Under the pieces are notes generated by a model. It had not been told where the DNA came from. It ran no database searches and saw only the letters and a program-made list of their open reading frames with translations. 64,000 nucleotides of DNA, from assembly GCA_947564305.1 (NCBI GenBank), contig CANOBT010000005.1:17487-81486 (forward strand). Direction: 5' to 3'. Position numbers and translations under genes: made by a program. How positions within the stretch are numbered: the first letter of the stretch is position 1; each line of letters opens with the position of its first letter. This document shows, one piece after another, positions 51,039 through 60,661 of this stretch. This DNA is from an uncultured Lachnospiraceae bacterium. GTDB taxonomy: Bacteria > Bacillota_A > Clostridia > Lachnospirales > Lachnospiraceae.

Positions 51039-51938
51039 ATGAAGTCTTTTGATGAATATTTATGCATCACCACTGATGATACACTCAGGGAAACAATCCC
51101 TCACGGAAATAGCAGCTATCCTTTTGCCTATTATCTGGAAGATGTATGGAAGTTTGATTTCCATTGCATTGACTGGCACTGGCATCATGAGCTGGAATTT
51201 TTATCCATGGCAGAAGGCACGGCGCACTGCCTGATTGGAGCGGATAAATTTGAATTACCCGAAGGCTGCGGCCTGTTTGTCAACAGCGGCATTCTCCACC
51301 GATACGAAGCTGCAGAACAGACCCTTGTGCCTAATATTGTTTTTTCTCCGGCTGTATTAGCACCCGAAAAAAGCCTGATATATGAAAAATATATTCAGCC
51401 TGTAATTCATTCCTCTGCTGCTTATCAGGTTTTTGATCCGAATATCAAATGGCAGAACAGGATTTTGCAGATTCTCACAGACATTTACAGACTGCAGGAA
51501 AATGAGAATGAAAAGCAAGAATTGCAAACATTACAATTGCTTCTGCAGATGTGGGATATTTTATACGAACATTTCACTCCGGCTTCCAATATATCAAGTG
51601 TTCATCATATGAACCATAAGCAGGCAAGGCTTCAGATCATGATGCAGTATATCCATGATCATTACCGTGAAGAGCTGACTCTGGAGAAAATCGCTGCATC
51701 TGCTTCTATCAGCAAAAGCGGCGCTCTGCATATTTTTCAGTCAGGAATCCATATTCCGCCTGTGGCATATCTGATCCAGTACCGACTGGCAAAGGCAGCC
51801 GAGCTGCTTCATACGACAGAGAACTCTGTTTCCTCTATTGCAGAAGAAACCGGGTTTACAAGTGCGGGGTATTTTTGCCGCAAATTTAAAGAACGTTATC
51901 AGATCACTCCGAATGAATACAGGCGGCGTAAATTTTGA
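51039..51938 (+). CDS. AraC-family regulator with cupin sensor domain
   Basis: 299 residues. The N-terminal cupin (about 25-130) has WHWHHELEFLSMAEG. The C-terminal double HTH (about 200-299) has LTLEKIAASASISKSGALHIF and the conserved IAEETGFTSAGYFCRKFKER then TPNEYRRRK. Divergent from the MFS gene, which it probably activates when a small molecule binds the cupin. Confidence 0.92.
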   Translation: MKSFDEYLCITTDDTLRETIPHGNSSYPFAYYLEDVWKFDFHCIDWHWHHELEFLSMAEGTAHCLIGADKFELPEGCGLFVNSGILHRYEAAEQTLVPNIVFSPAVLAPEKSLIYEKYIQPVIHSSAAYQVFDPNIKWQNRILQILTDIYRLQENENEKQELQTLQLLLQMWDILYEHFTPASNISSVHHMNHKQARLQIMMQYIHDHYREELTLEKIAASASISKSGALHIFQSGIHIPPVAYLIQYRLAKAAELLHTTENSVSSIAEETGFTSAGYFCRKFKERYQITPNEYRRRKF

Positions 51939-52329
51939 CCTCTGCAGGAATGATACCTCTCTTTTTTATTATGTAGAAATGCACAGATAAAAACAAGGTT
52001 ATGGATAAACTCAGAAATAGTTGTGCCAAATCTTGAACCCAGCTGCCGGATATGATACATTATAGGCATGAAAGAACACTATCTGCAAGATAGATGAATA
52101 AGCTGACATTTTGCCGTCTATTACACGTTACAGTTCACTCCGCGCCATTCGCAAAACGCATCTTCGATGCTTTTCCGCCGCATTGCGGCTATTTTTGCTC
52201 ATAAACCGGCGCTCCCTTCGTCATCTGCCATCTGGATAAGTCCTTGTGCAAGCACAAACTTATCCAGATAACAGATGACGAGTGAACTGTAACTATTACA
52301 CGTACTGTCAGAAAAAAGGAGGACATAAA
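51939..52329. other. 391-bp intergenic region holding a MITE-like element
   Basis: It contains a candidate promoter (TTGAAC 52033-52038, 17 bp, TACATT 52056-52061), a CTATCT/AGATAG hairpin near 52080 and the element at 52127-52293. No gene is supported. Confidence 0.6.
52127..52293. mobile_element. MITE-like element with perfect 14-bp inverted ends and 8-bp target duplication
   Basis: GTTACAGTTCACTC (52127-52140) and GAGTGAACTGTAAC (52280-52293) are exact inverted repeats. TATTACAC flanks both sides directly (52119-52126 and 52294-52301). The body folds into hairpins: GCATC/GATGC, GCCGC/GCGGC and a long one with 23-bp arms (CGTCATCTG...ATCTGGATAAGT with two mismatches) capped by TTGTGC/GCACAA. 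The ends start like those of the 12774 element (GTWACWGTTCA). It lies between a promoter and the ArsC/Spx-like gene. Confidence 0.7.
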
Positions 52330-52677
52330 ATGCTGTTTGTAAATTATCCCAAATGCTCGACCTGCCAAAAAGCCAAAAAATGGCTGACAGAGCATAATCT
52401 TGAATTTGAGGACCGTGATATCAAGGTGCAGAATCCAACTGCGGCTGAACTGAAAGAATGGCACAAAAAAAGCGGACTTCCGCTGAAACGTTTTTTTAAT
52501 ACCAGTGGGATTCTTTATAAAGAAATGAAACTAAAAGAAAAGCTTCCTGATATGAATGAGGAAGAACAGTTTTCCCTGCTTGCATCCGACGGGATGCTCG
52601 TAAAACGCCCGATTGTGGTAACAGAACAGACTGTATTGGTGGGATTTAAGGAAAAAGAGTGGGAAAGCCTGATTTAA
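52330..52677 (+). CDS. ArsC/Spx-family thioredoxin-fold protein
   Basis: 115 residues from the ATG at 52330, preceded by AAAAGGAGGACATAA. The earlier frame from 52282 starts inside the mobile element and is rejected. LFVNYPKCSTCQKAKKWL carries a CxxC-type active site, and VKRPIVVTE is the cis-Pro loop typical of ArsC/Spx/YffB. The protein may be a thiol-dependent reductase or an Spx-like stress protein. The arsenate role is not shown, since no ars genes are nearby. The MITE-like element would form part of its 5' leader. Confidence 0.9.
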   Translation: MLFVNYPKCSTCQKAKKWLTEHNLEFEDRDIKVQNPTAAELKEWHKKSGLPLKRFFNTSGILYKEMKLKEKLPDMNEEEQFSLLASDGMLVKRPIVVTEQTVLVGFKEKEWESLI

Positions 52678-52690
52678 ACCGGAAATGCCT

Positions 52691-52724
52691 GTGCCCCAAA
52701 AACTGTTGGCAGTCTCTGGGGCAC
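52691..52724 (+). terminator. terminator of the ArsC/Spx-like gene
   Basis: GTGCCCC (52691-52697) pairs with GGGGCAC (52718-52724). TTCATTTG follows. It lies between convergent genes. Confidence 0.6.
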
Positions 52725-52738
52725 TTCATTTGCCATTT

Positions 52739-53560
52739 CTATAATAATACTTTGTCTCCGGAATGCATATATCGAAGCTGTTCTCCCATAATTTCTTTCA
52801 TTATTTGAAAAGCTGATACTCCAGTACAATGCCCTGTATAAAACCTTGTATCCATTTCCTGAAGTTCTTTTGCGCTATCCTGGATCAGCAAAATTTCCTC
52901 TGCATCATATTCTGTTTTTTTCATCATATGAAATCCGCTGATCACAACATCCGGATTGCGACCATACAATTGGCGGAAACGCTCCAGAATATTCAGAATC
53001 CCATTATGCGCGCATCCGGAAACCAGAACTGTCTTTTCCTCTGCCTCTATCACTACATATTGCTCATGTTCAAAAGAATCCTGTACAAAGCCGTCCCCCG
53101 TTTTTCTTTTCAGTGTAAGATTGCTTTTCGGCCATTTTCTCCTGCCTGTCACTTCTGAAAAAACAGAGATTTCATGAGCAATCTTGCAGCCCTCCTCTAA
53201 TAAGATAAGCTGTGGCAGGTTCCGGATTCTTTTATCAATGCCGATATATTTCTCTCTGCCGTCTTTTAAGTTATAGTAGTCTCCTGCCGCATGGGTATGC
53301 ATATAGATTTTTGCGTCCGGATTCTGCCTGGCAAATGACAAAATCCCGCCGGAATGGTCGTAATGGCCATGGCTTAGAAATACAAAGTCTACACTGCCAA
53401 TATCCACTCCCAGTTTTCCGGCATTCTCCCACGTCTTTTCAGAGGCTCCTGTATCTACCAGTATTTTGTGCTCCGGCGTTTCGATATAGATGCAGAAGCC
53501 ATGTTCCGCATATACTTTATTCTCTCCAATGGTATCTTCCATTAAGTTTACGATTTTCAT
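52739..53560 (-). CDS. metallo-beta-lactamase-fold hydrolase (RFA-P synthase-like branch)
   Basis: 273 residues. HGHYDHSGG is the metal motif (about residue 64). Further features are ILVDTGAS, SGCAHNG and FYTGHCTG near the end. This pattern is that of the MBL branch annotated as beta-ribofuranosylaminobenzene 5'-phosphate synthase or 7,8-dihydropterin-type proteins. The true substrate is unknown. It lies 24 bp after the DUF1810-Uma2 gene and is probably co-transcribed with it. Confidence 0.87.
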   Translation of the reverse strand: MKIVNLMEDTIGENKVYAEHGFCIYIETPEHKILVDTGASEKTWENAGKLGVDIGSVDFVFLSHGHYDHSGGILSFARQNPDAKIYMHTHAAGDYYNLKDGREKYIGIDKRIRNLPQLILLEEGCKIAHEISVFSEVTGRRKWPKSNLTLKRKTGDGFVQDSFEHEQYVVIEAEEKTVLVSGCAHNGILNILERFRQLYGRNPDVVISGFHMMKKTEYDAEEILLIQDSAKELQEMDTRFYTGHCTGVSAFQIMKEIMGEQLRYMHSGDKVLL

Positions 53561-53584
53561 AAAGAAATAAACCTCTTCTGCTAT

Positions 53585-54685
53585 TTATTCTTCTGTATCC
53601 TCTTCTTCCATTGCCCGAATAACTTCCTCCACCTCTGAGAAATCAATTATGAGCTCACCCCGAAAAATCTTTACCGGAACAGCCGCATCCATACCATAGA
53701 TTACAGGGATATCGGCTTCCCCAAAATAATATGTGATGATATGTTTTTTCTCCGTATCTATTATCCAGTATTCCTGAACGCCCGCATTTTTATATTTCGT
53801 TTGTTTCAGGAACATGTCCTTTTCCTTTGTGGAAGGCGAGAGAATTTCCACTACCAAGTCTGGTGCACCTTTAATACACTTTTTATTCAGCTTCTTCCTG
53901 TCACAGACAATTACCACATCCGGCTGGACCATTGTCCGGTCGTCTTCATCAAGCTGCACATCTATCGGTGAAACAAATACAACACAGCTTCCGCGCTTTT
54001 TTCGAATAAAACTTTTTATATGGTAGCTTAATTCCATAGAGACAGCCTGATGAATCAATGAAGGAGCATTCATTTCAAAAAACTGTCCATCAATCAGCTC
54101 TACTCTAATATCGTCAGGCAGCGCATAGTAGTCCTCCATGGTATACTCGCCTTTATCCCCCAAAGTATGGTATCTGGCAAGTTGTTCACGGATAACCTCA
54201 GCCTTTTCTTTGATTTCATAAGACCGTGGAGAGGAATAGCGCATTTCGCTATCTTGTTTTATTTTCTCCTTTTGAAAAAAATCCAGTGTATACGCATCCC
54301 GTTCCCCTCCAAAAAATTTATCAAGCACCTGTCCAAATATCGGCACACTAGCAACCGCATCAAACAGAGTCATACAAGATTTCAGCTTCATATCATCCGG
54401 CCAGCCAAGGACCCGCGCAGCATCATCGGTTTTCAGCTTTAATAATTCTGCGGATATTTCCAGAAGCCTGCTGCCAAGAAGCGGATGTTTGATATAACGT
54501 TCTGCCTCTTCTCTATCTTTAATTGCATAATACTGTGCAGTCGGACTATGGCCTAATCCCTGAAGCTGGGGGAAAATATACCACATCCAATGGCTTTCCT
54601 TCCGGCCGTTTTTTATTTCCTGCAAAGCACGGCCATAATCATGCTCCTGAGCCTTTACAAATCGTTCCAATCCATTACTGCTCAT
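53585..54685 (-). CDS. DUF1810-Uma2 fusion protein
   Basis: 366 residues. About 1-140: DUF1810 (LERFVKAQEHDYGRALQEI, SHWMWYIFPQLQGLG, DDMKLKSCMTLFD and DKFFGGERD are its usual motifs). About 175-355: Uma2/DUF820, a PD-(D/E)XK nuclease-like fold, with YYALPDDIRVELIDGQ, VQPDVVIV, PDLVVEILSPST and YKNAGVQEYWIID. Neither domain has a settled function. Both normally occur as separate proteins, so the fusion suggests a shared task. Promoter TTGATT-17-TAATAT lies about 45 bp upstream. Paired with the hydrolase downstream. Confidence 0.88.
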   Translation of the reverse strand: MSSNGLERFVKAQEHDYGRALQEIKNGRKESHWMWYIFPQLQGLGHSPTAQYYAIKDREEAERYIKHPLLGSRLLEISAELLKLKTDDAARVLGWPDDMKLKSCMTLFDAVASVPIFGQVLDKFFGGERDAYTLDFFQKEKIKQDSEMRYSSPRSYEIKEKAEVIREQLARYHTLGDKGEYTMEDYYALPDDIRVELIDGQFFEMNAPSLIHQAVSMELSYHIKSFIRKKRGSCVVFVSPIDVQLDEDDRTMVQPDVVIVCDRKKLNKKCIKGAPDLVVEILSPSTKEKDMFLKQTKYKNAGVQEYWIIDTEKKHIITYYFGEADIPVIYGMDAAVPVKIFRGELIIDFSEVEEVIRAMEEEDTEE

Positions 54686-54820
54686 GAAAACATCCCCTCT
54701 CTTCCATATAACCCTATATATAAAATATTAGAGCAATACGCTGATAAAATCAAGGACAATCATGAGCAGGTTTTCGCTTTTTTCCTACTCTCTTTTTCCG
54801 ACTCCACAGTCACCTTCCTT

Positions 54821-57112
54821 TTACCTGCCACTCTTTGCGATAATTTCATTCATCATATTGATGATTCCTTCCATCTGTTCGAGCGACAGGACGCGGAAGC
54901 TTACCAAAGATTTCAGCGGCATACCAAACTTCATAGCCTCATTCGCTTTTTCATCGGATTCGCTGAGATATCCATCTTCCTTTGCACTTTCCGCTATCTC
55001 ATGATGCCCCAGGGACGAAGTAAGCTGTTCAATCGCCGGAGCTGTCCTGGGATCTGTCATAAGCTCCCCAATCGTTGTAGAAGGCACAACGGTAAATGGA
55101 AGTAATTTTTCCGTGGCAAACTGAATTTCCTTTTGAAGTTCAATCTTATCCGAGGCTGAACCAATCTGCAGCAGATAGCTTCCGCTCTTTGCGTACCAAT
55201 CGCCCAGTCCCACATGGTAATAAGACAGGGAACGAGCATCTATTTCCATAGAAACCGTTTTAGTCTCTCCCGGAGCCAACTCTACTTTTTCAAATCCTTT
55301 TAATTCCTTTACCGGGCGGTTTGCCGTACCTGTGCAATCACTGATATATAACTGTGCTACTGCTTTTCCTTTCACCGTTCCGGTATTTGTCACATCTACA
55401 TGAACTTCAACCGTATCATGGTCACCAAAGTTCTCAGATGAAGTCCTAAGATTCGAGTATACGAATGTAGTATAACTTAATCCATGTCCAAAGGCAAATC
55501 GAACAGGCACCTCTTTCTTGTCATAATAACGATAACCTACATAAATACCTTCGCCATAGACCGACGTCACCCCATCACCCGGGCAATACAAATAACTCGG
55601 ATTATCTTCCAGTCTCATAGGCCATGTTTCAGCCAGATGTCCGGATGGATTCGCCTCTCCAAAGAGCAGTGCGTCACTTGCCTCACCAACTCCCTGTCCT
55701 CCCAGATACATCTCCAAAATACCTGAAACATCGTCCGCCCAAGGGAGCTCGATAACAGCACCGTTGTGAAGCACAACAACCGTATTCTTCTGGATTTTTG
55801 CCACTTCTTTGATCAGTTTATTCTGACACTCCGGCATCTTCATATGGTCTCTGTCATAGCCTTCCGACTCAAAGGAATCCGGAAGCCCCGCGAATATCAC
55901 CGCTACATCCGCTTCCATTGCCGCATTAACCGCATTTTTCAGCGCTGCTTCGTCAAGCGCATCCTTGTCCGCCGGAAAACCTTCTACATATGAAACGTTA
56001 CGTCTCTTCTCTTTTGCGGTATCATATGCACTCGTTACCTTGCTTGAATGGATATGGCTGCTTCCGCCGCCCTGATATCTGGGAGCTTTTGCGAACCCGC
56101 CGATATACACCACTTTTTTGTCGGAAGAAATGGGAAGCACGCCTTCATTTTTCATAAGGACCGCACACTCTTTCGCCACCGCTGCTGATTTCGCATGGTC
56201 TGCCTCACGGTCAAAGACTGCCTCCGGATGACGATGGTCCGTGTATGAAATAAGCACATTCAAAATATTTTCTACGGCTTGATCTAAAAGTGTTTCATCC
56301 AATTCCCCATTCTTTACCGCCTCTACAATCCGGGCATCATTTTCCCCATTGGATCCGGGCATCTCAAGGTCAAGGCCCGCCTGAATTCCTTTCACACGGT
56401 TCGCCACAGCGCCCCAGTCTGTAACCACATAGCCTTTAAAGCCCCATTCCTTTCTCAAAATATCTGTCAGGAGCATTTTGTTTTCCGAACAGTAGGTACC
56501 ATTGACCTTGTTATATGCACACATAATCGTCTTTGGCTGTGCTTTCTTAACTGCAGTCTCAAAACCTGGCAGATAGATTTCACGCATAGTACGTTCATCG
56601 ACTTCCGAAGATACGCTCATACGGTTGTATTCCTGACTGTTCAGCGCAAAATGCTTTACCGAGGTTCCCACATCCCAGCTCTGCACTCCATTGATATGGG
56701 CCACAGCCATTTCTCCGGTAAGATACGGGTCCTCTGAAAAATATTCAAAATTTCGTCCGCATAAGGGATTTCGCTTGATATTGATGGCAGGTCCTAAAAG
56801 TACGGATAAGTCTTCCGCCTGACACTCTTCTCCGAGTGTTTTTCCTACACTTTCCATTAACTTACGGTCAAAACTGGAGGCCATCGCACATCCTGCGGGG
56901 AACGCAACTGCTTCTACGCTTTCTCCAAGGCCAAGATGGTCTCCTGCTCCTGTCTGTTTCCTCAATCCGTGAGGCCCGTCCGACAACATCACCGATTCGA
57001 TACCAAGACGGCTTACTGCCTTCGTATGCCAGAAATCAGATCCCGAACAAAGTCCTGCCTTTTCTTCCAGTGTCATGGATTTCACAATTTCCCTTACATC
57101 AAAATCACTCAT
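54821..57112 (-). CDS. glycoside hydrolase family 3 beta-glycosidase
   Basis: 763 residues, no signal peptide. Barrel domain with SDGPHGLRKQ, VKHFALNSQE, and the nucleophile in YVVTDWGAV (Asp at about residue 232). Second domain with CAVLMKNEGVLPI and YLGGQGVGEA. C-terminal Fn3-like domain (about 560-640) with FAFGHGLSYTTF and VTNTGTVKGKAVAQLYI. This is the BglX-like layout. Third gene of the GPH transporter-esterase-GH3 operon, so it should cleave a glycoside imported as such. A hairpin lies between it and the esterase gene. Confidence 0.95.
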   Translation of the reverse strand: MSDFDVREIVKSMTLEEKAGLCSGSDFWHTKAVSRLGIESVMLSDGPHGLRKQTGAGDHLGLGESVEAVAFPAGCAMASSFDRKLMESVGKTLGEECQAEDLSVLLGPAINIKRNPLCGRNFEYFSEDPYLTGEMAVAHINGVQSWDVGTSVKHFALNSQEYNRMSVSSEVDERTMREIYLPGFETAVKKAQPKTIMCAYNKVNGTYCSENKMLLTDILRKEWGFKGYVVTDWGAVANRVKGIQAGLDLEMPGSNGENDARIVEAVKNGELDETLLDQAVENILNVLISYTDHRHPEAVFDREADHAKSAAVAKECAVLMKNEGVLPISSDKKVVYIGGFAKAPRYQGGGSSHIHSSKVTSAYDTAKEKRRNVSYVEGFPADKDALDEAALKNAVNAAMEADVAVIFAGLPDSFESEGYDRDHMKMPECQNKLIKEVAKIQKNTVVVLHNGAVIELPWADDVSGILEMYLGGQGVGEASDALLFGEANPSGHLAETWPMRLEDNPSYLYCPGDGVTSVYGEGIYVGYRYYDKKEVPVRFAFGHGLSYTTFVYSNLRTSSENFGDHDTVEVHVDVTNTGTVKGKAVAQLYISDCTGTANRPVKELKGFEKVELAPGETKTVSMEIDARSLSYYHVGLGDWYAKSGSYLLQIGSASDKIELQKEIQFATEKLLPFTVVPSTTIGELMTDPRTAPAIEQLTSSLGHHEIAESAKEDGYLSESDEKANEAMKFGMPLKSLVSFRVLSLEQMEGIINMMNEIIAKSGR

Positions 57113-57181
57113 TTTTCGTTCCTCCTAAACTACTTTCTACATTTGCAAGGTTACTGAACAGATAACGCTTTTCTGAATATA

Positions 57182-57211
57182 AATCCCTGCCTGTACTAAC
57201 AAGCAGGGATT
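57182..57211 (-). terminator. hairpin between the esterase-like and GH3 genes
   Basis: AATCCCTGC and GCAGGGATT, perfect 9-bp arms, 6 bp after the esterase-like stop. TATATTC follows, so it is a weak terminator or mRNA-end stabiliser that could lower GH3 expression. Confidence 0.55.
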
Positions 57212-57216
57212 CTTCG

Positions 57217-59265
57217 TTACTCCACAACTACCCGCACTCTCTCCAGATTGCGCACCTGTGTAAAGATGTCCTTTTTATTTCCATTTCTCTCCGATGCCAC
57301 ACGGATAACCGCAAAGTATGTCCCAGGCTTCTCATATGTATGTTTTGCCTGAATCGCAGCCCTCTGTCCATTATCCCGAAGCTCCGGTTCATTCATCTCA
57401 GTAAATTCCTGCTCACCCTCGAAGCTCCATTTCGCCTCGGTAATACTTCCTGCTCCGTCCGGCACCTCGGCCTCCGCAGTAAATACGACTTCTTCACCTG
57501 CTTTCACATGGGCGCAAGCTTGCCCGTTTGCCAAAAGGGTTACTACCGGCTGCAGGCCCTTTCTCTCCACCGCCGTATCCGCCACCTCCATCTGACCGAT
57601 ATTGACATGATACTCACTGGACGGCAGAGGCTCAATCCCTTTTTCCACCCAGGCGGCAAGATCAAGCAATGCCTGATGCAAGGCGCCAAGGTAGGAAGTC
57701 ACATGCAGTTGGTCAATCGTATGCGCCCTGTCATCATGAAGGGAATGGTCCACGTACCACATACGGCAGAGGCTGCTCTCATCCTCCTCATGGACAGAAG
57801 CAATCTTCCGGCGATACCAGTCTGCCTGCCACGCATATGCGCTCTCATCCATCAGAGAAGCCACAATGATCACTTTCCCCTGAATCATGCCATTCTGATG
57901 GCATCCCGGCCCCATACTGGTGAAAATCGGTCCCACCAGATTTTTCTGCTGTGGGTAAATGGGATTGCCTTCTTCGTCACGGTACTGATCCCAACCGTGA
58001 TAATCCTGTGAGGGCACCTGATGGCGGTGATACGTCTGTATGGCAATATAATCGGAATTGTCCACCGTTACCTCGTCCCCTTTTTCCAACATTTCCAGAA
58101 CTTCAAGCATATTGTCCAGACCAAATGTAGCGCCAAGATATACTCGGTTCTCCTCAATCCTGTCCACCTTAATAGCTTTGCCTTCTGCTTTCCCTGTGCG
58201 AATCACTACATGGGTTCCTTCCAAATACAAATCATCTCCCGTAGGAACCTCTTCAAGCTGAATCCATGGTTCCGCAGCAGTTCCGCCATCGCTGAGCATC
58301 TTTAAAAATGCGGTATCCGCCCCGTTGGTGTTGCCGCCGGTCAGCGCTTTCACTTTTTTCTCCGGAATATACACCAGTTCAACCTTTGTATCCAGTTTGA
58401 TACGGTCTCTCACAGCGCTTCCATCAGGGTCTGCTCCCAGATATCCGGGTTTCTCCCAGAAATCCTTGAAATAATCCGGGTCCATGGATTTCACTCCCGG
58501 AAGAAGGACAGGAACTGCCCCGTCCCCCAGTTCACGGAAACTGAAAAAGCTTCTGATCGGGCAGCCAAACAACAAAACCTCTCGGAGTGCATCCGCCTCT
58601 TCCTCATTCAAACCTTCAAACGGCCTGCCGCTTCCGCCCGCATCTACCGCATCTACAATCTGGTCCATCTTATGGCGCAGGACACGCATGGCGTGGACTC
58701 TGGTAGAATGGCAGTTCGGAATCGCATAAGGCGAACCAATGATATAAGGCACCGCCCCGTCCCACGCATTGGTATTTTCAATACAGGCAATGGTACGGTA
58801 GCCGCCGCCGCTCCCGCCATGGACATAACCATAAGGACGGTGTTCATAGCCGTATACCTTCTGTGCTATTACACGGGAATACTCCGCTGCCGCCGCACTG
58901 GACCTGTGGGTAATGGTGTTATCCGGGCTGTTGGAAAATGTTGCCGCAGAGCCCATATTCGTTTCTATAAAATATGCCCCATGGGTAATAGCAAATGCAA
59001 TCTTATCATCCTCTCCATGAAGGGACATGGAAGCAATCTCCTCTTCCGGTCCCGGGAACGGAGACAGGAACTGGAAAAATCTGCCTTCATAAGATTCCTT
59101 ATCCGGAAAACAAAAGGAAAAATGTACCTCTGTGCCTTCAAACCCTCCGTGCATATAGCGGTATTCTAACCGGGTCCCATCGGGCAGTTCACGATAATCC
59201 GTTTTGTCAATATCAATATACCCTTTTGAAAACTGAGGGTCTTTTTTTGCGTCATATATCTCCAT
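57217..59265 (-). CDS. putative alpha/beta-hydrolase (esterase-like) with C-terminal PKD-like domain
   Basis: 682 residues, no signal peptide. YGYVHGGSGGGYR (about 145-157) has the GxSxG nucleophile elbow with Ser152. VPSQDYHGWDQYRD and MGPGCHQNG may supply acid and His residues. About 585-670 resembles a PKD/Ig-like domain (WSFEGEQEF, HTYEKPGTYFAVIRVAS). I do not recognise the exact family; a tannase/feruloyl-esterase-like role is plausible. It sits between a GPH transporter and a GH3 glycosidase, which suggests de-esterification of an imported glycoside. Confidence 0.72.
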   Translation of the reverse strand: MEIYDAKKDPQFSKGYIDIDKTDYRELPDGTRLEYRYMHGGFEGTEVHFSFCFPDKESYEGRFFQFLSPFPGPEEEIASMSLHGEDDKIAFAITHGAYFIETNMGSAATFSNSPDNTITHRSSAAAAEYSRVIAQKVYGYEHRPYGYVHGGSGGGYRTIACIENTNAWDGAVPYIIGSPYAIPNCHSTRVHAMRVLRHKMDQIVDAVDAGGSGRPFEGLNEEEADALREVLLFGCPIRSFFSFRELGDGAVPVLLPGVKSMDPDYFKDFWEKPGYLGADPDGSAVRDRIKLDTKVELVYIPEKKVKALTGGNTNGADTAFLKMLSDGGTAAEPWIQLEEVPTGDDLYLEGTHVVIRTGKAEGKAIKVDRIEENRVYLGATFGLDNMLEVLEMLEKGDEVTVDNSDYIAIQTYHRHQVPSQDYHGWDQYRDEEGNPIYPQQKNLVGPIFTSMGPGCHQNGMIQGKVIIVASLMDESAYAWQADWYRRKIASVHEEDESSLCRMWYVDHSLHDDRAHTIDQLHVTSYLGALHQALLDLAAWVEKGIEPLPSSEYHVNIGQMEVADTAVERKGLQPVVTLLANGQACAHVKAGEEVVFTAEAEVPDGAGSITEAKWSFEGEQEFTEMNEPELRDNGQRAAIQAKHTYEKPGTYFAVIRVASERNGNKKDIFTQVRNLERVRVVVE

Positions 59266-59281
59266 AACAGTCTACTCCTCT

Positions 59282-60661
59282 TTATTCTTCCTGCGAAGCC
59301 TTTGCTTCGGCAGCCGCACGTCTTTCTTCATTCTCCTTACGGATCTGCGCCATCTGCTTATCCAATTTGAAATATCCCACTAGAGTCAGCGCAACTATCA
59401 CATACAATACCATCGGGAAAATACTGAATAAAATACGGATTCCCATAATTGTTCCCGCGTTTTGTACTTCTAGCGCGCCGTTGTAACCTACCACTGACAA
59501 AAGCACCCCAAGTCCCGCGCTTCCGACTGCTGAGCCGACTTTCATTGCAAGACTATTGATACTGGACATAGTCCCTTCCATACGCGGAAGACCTTTCCAC
59601 TCATTATACTCCGCACATTCCAGAACCGCCAGCGCAATCAGCATACTGCCTGGAATCGTCCCTGCACCGGTAAGGATTGCGGCAACAGCAAGCATCGCTA
59701 CGTTTGCTCCTGCAAAAAAGTTCATAAGATAGCCGACAGCAGATACAATAAAGCCAATAAACATCAGCTTCACAACTGTTGTTTTCTTAAGCAGGACAGG
59801 AAACAAAAATGCCAACGGTATTGCAATAATCTGAGCCAGAGCAGAAACACTCATCAGGCCCACATCTCCGACAATCCAGGTATAGTAATACACATTTGTC
59901 CCCATATTTGTTACAAAATTAAATACCAGTCCCATCAAAGCCAATATCAGGATATATTTGTTGCCTTTGATTACCGCGAAGATATCGGAAACCTTCACCT
60001 TTTCATCCTTATGTTCTGCGTCTACATCATACTTTTCCGGGATGAACAGCATTCTCAGAATACCGATTGCTGCCAGTACAATGGCAAAACCGCCTGCCAG
60101 CATACTCCATCCTGAGGCTGTTTGTCCATATTTTGCAAGCATCTGTGGAAATGTAATGTTAAAGATAACTGCCGCAAGCATGGTGATGACACTGCTGTAA
60201 GAAGTCAGTTTAACAAGCTGGCCTCCTTGAAATGCACGTACCATATACACGGTATTGTTTGCATTCAAAAATGTATAGCAGACGGAGTTTACCAGTGTAT
60301 ACATGATAAAGATCCAGATACATTTCACAATCTCGCTGAAACCAGTCGGACAGGAGAACATCAGCCAGGTACAAAGCCACAGAGCAATGATGAACACCTC
60401 ATAAGGACGACCTTTTCCCCACTTCGTCTGGGTACGGTCCACAATAAATCCCGCAGTGGCATCCGTGACACCGTCCACCAATTTACTGATAACAAGAATG
60501 ATACTGACATAGGCGGGACTTACCTGTAATATGTCCGTACAATAATTCATCAAAAATGCAGCCATCAATATATAAATTGATGTGGAAACTGCACGTGAAT
60601 TCCACAATAATAATGTGCCAAATCCCAGCTTGTCAGGGTTCTTCTGTTTCGCTTCTTTCAT
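59282..60661 (-). CDS. GPH-family (glycoside-pentoside-hexuronide) transporter
   Basis: 459 residues with about twelve membrane helices. Typical GPH features: LVDGVTDATAGFIVDRTQTKWGKGRP after helix 2, and a cytoplasmic charged tail (MAQIRKENEERRAAAEA). These carriers take up glycosides with cations. First gene of an operon with an esterase-like protein and GH3. The ATG follows GAGAGGAACGAGAGAAA. Divergent from the AraC gene at 60976, the likely activator. Confidence 0.93.
   Translation of the reverse strand: MKEAKQKNPDKLGFGTLLLWNSRAVSTSIYILMAAFLMNYCTDILQVSPAYVSIILVISKLVDGVTDATAGFIVDRTQTKWGKGRPYEVFIIALWLCTWLMFSCPTGFSEIVKCIWIFIMYTLVNSVCYTFLNANNTVYMVRAFQGGQLVKLTSYSSVITMLAAVIFNITFPQMLAKYGQTASGWSMLAGGFAIVLAAIGILRMLFIPEKYDVDAEHKDEKVKVSDIFAVIKGNKYILILALMGLVFNFVTNMGTNVYYYTWIVGDVGLMSVSALAQIIAIPLAFLFPVLLKKTTVVKLMFIGFIVSAVGYLMNFFAGANVAMLAVAAILTGAGTIPGSMLIALAVLECAEYNEWKGLPRMEGTMSSINSLAMKVGSAVGSAGLGVLLSVVGYNGALEVQNAGTIMGIRILFSIFPMVLYVIVALTLVGYFKLDKQMAQIRKENEERRAAAEAKASQEE

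Noticed and set aside
55990..56010. GAAACGTTACGTC sequence resembling the LacI/cre operators
   Set aside because: It lies inside the GH3 coding sequence, far from a promoter, and follows from the codons.
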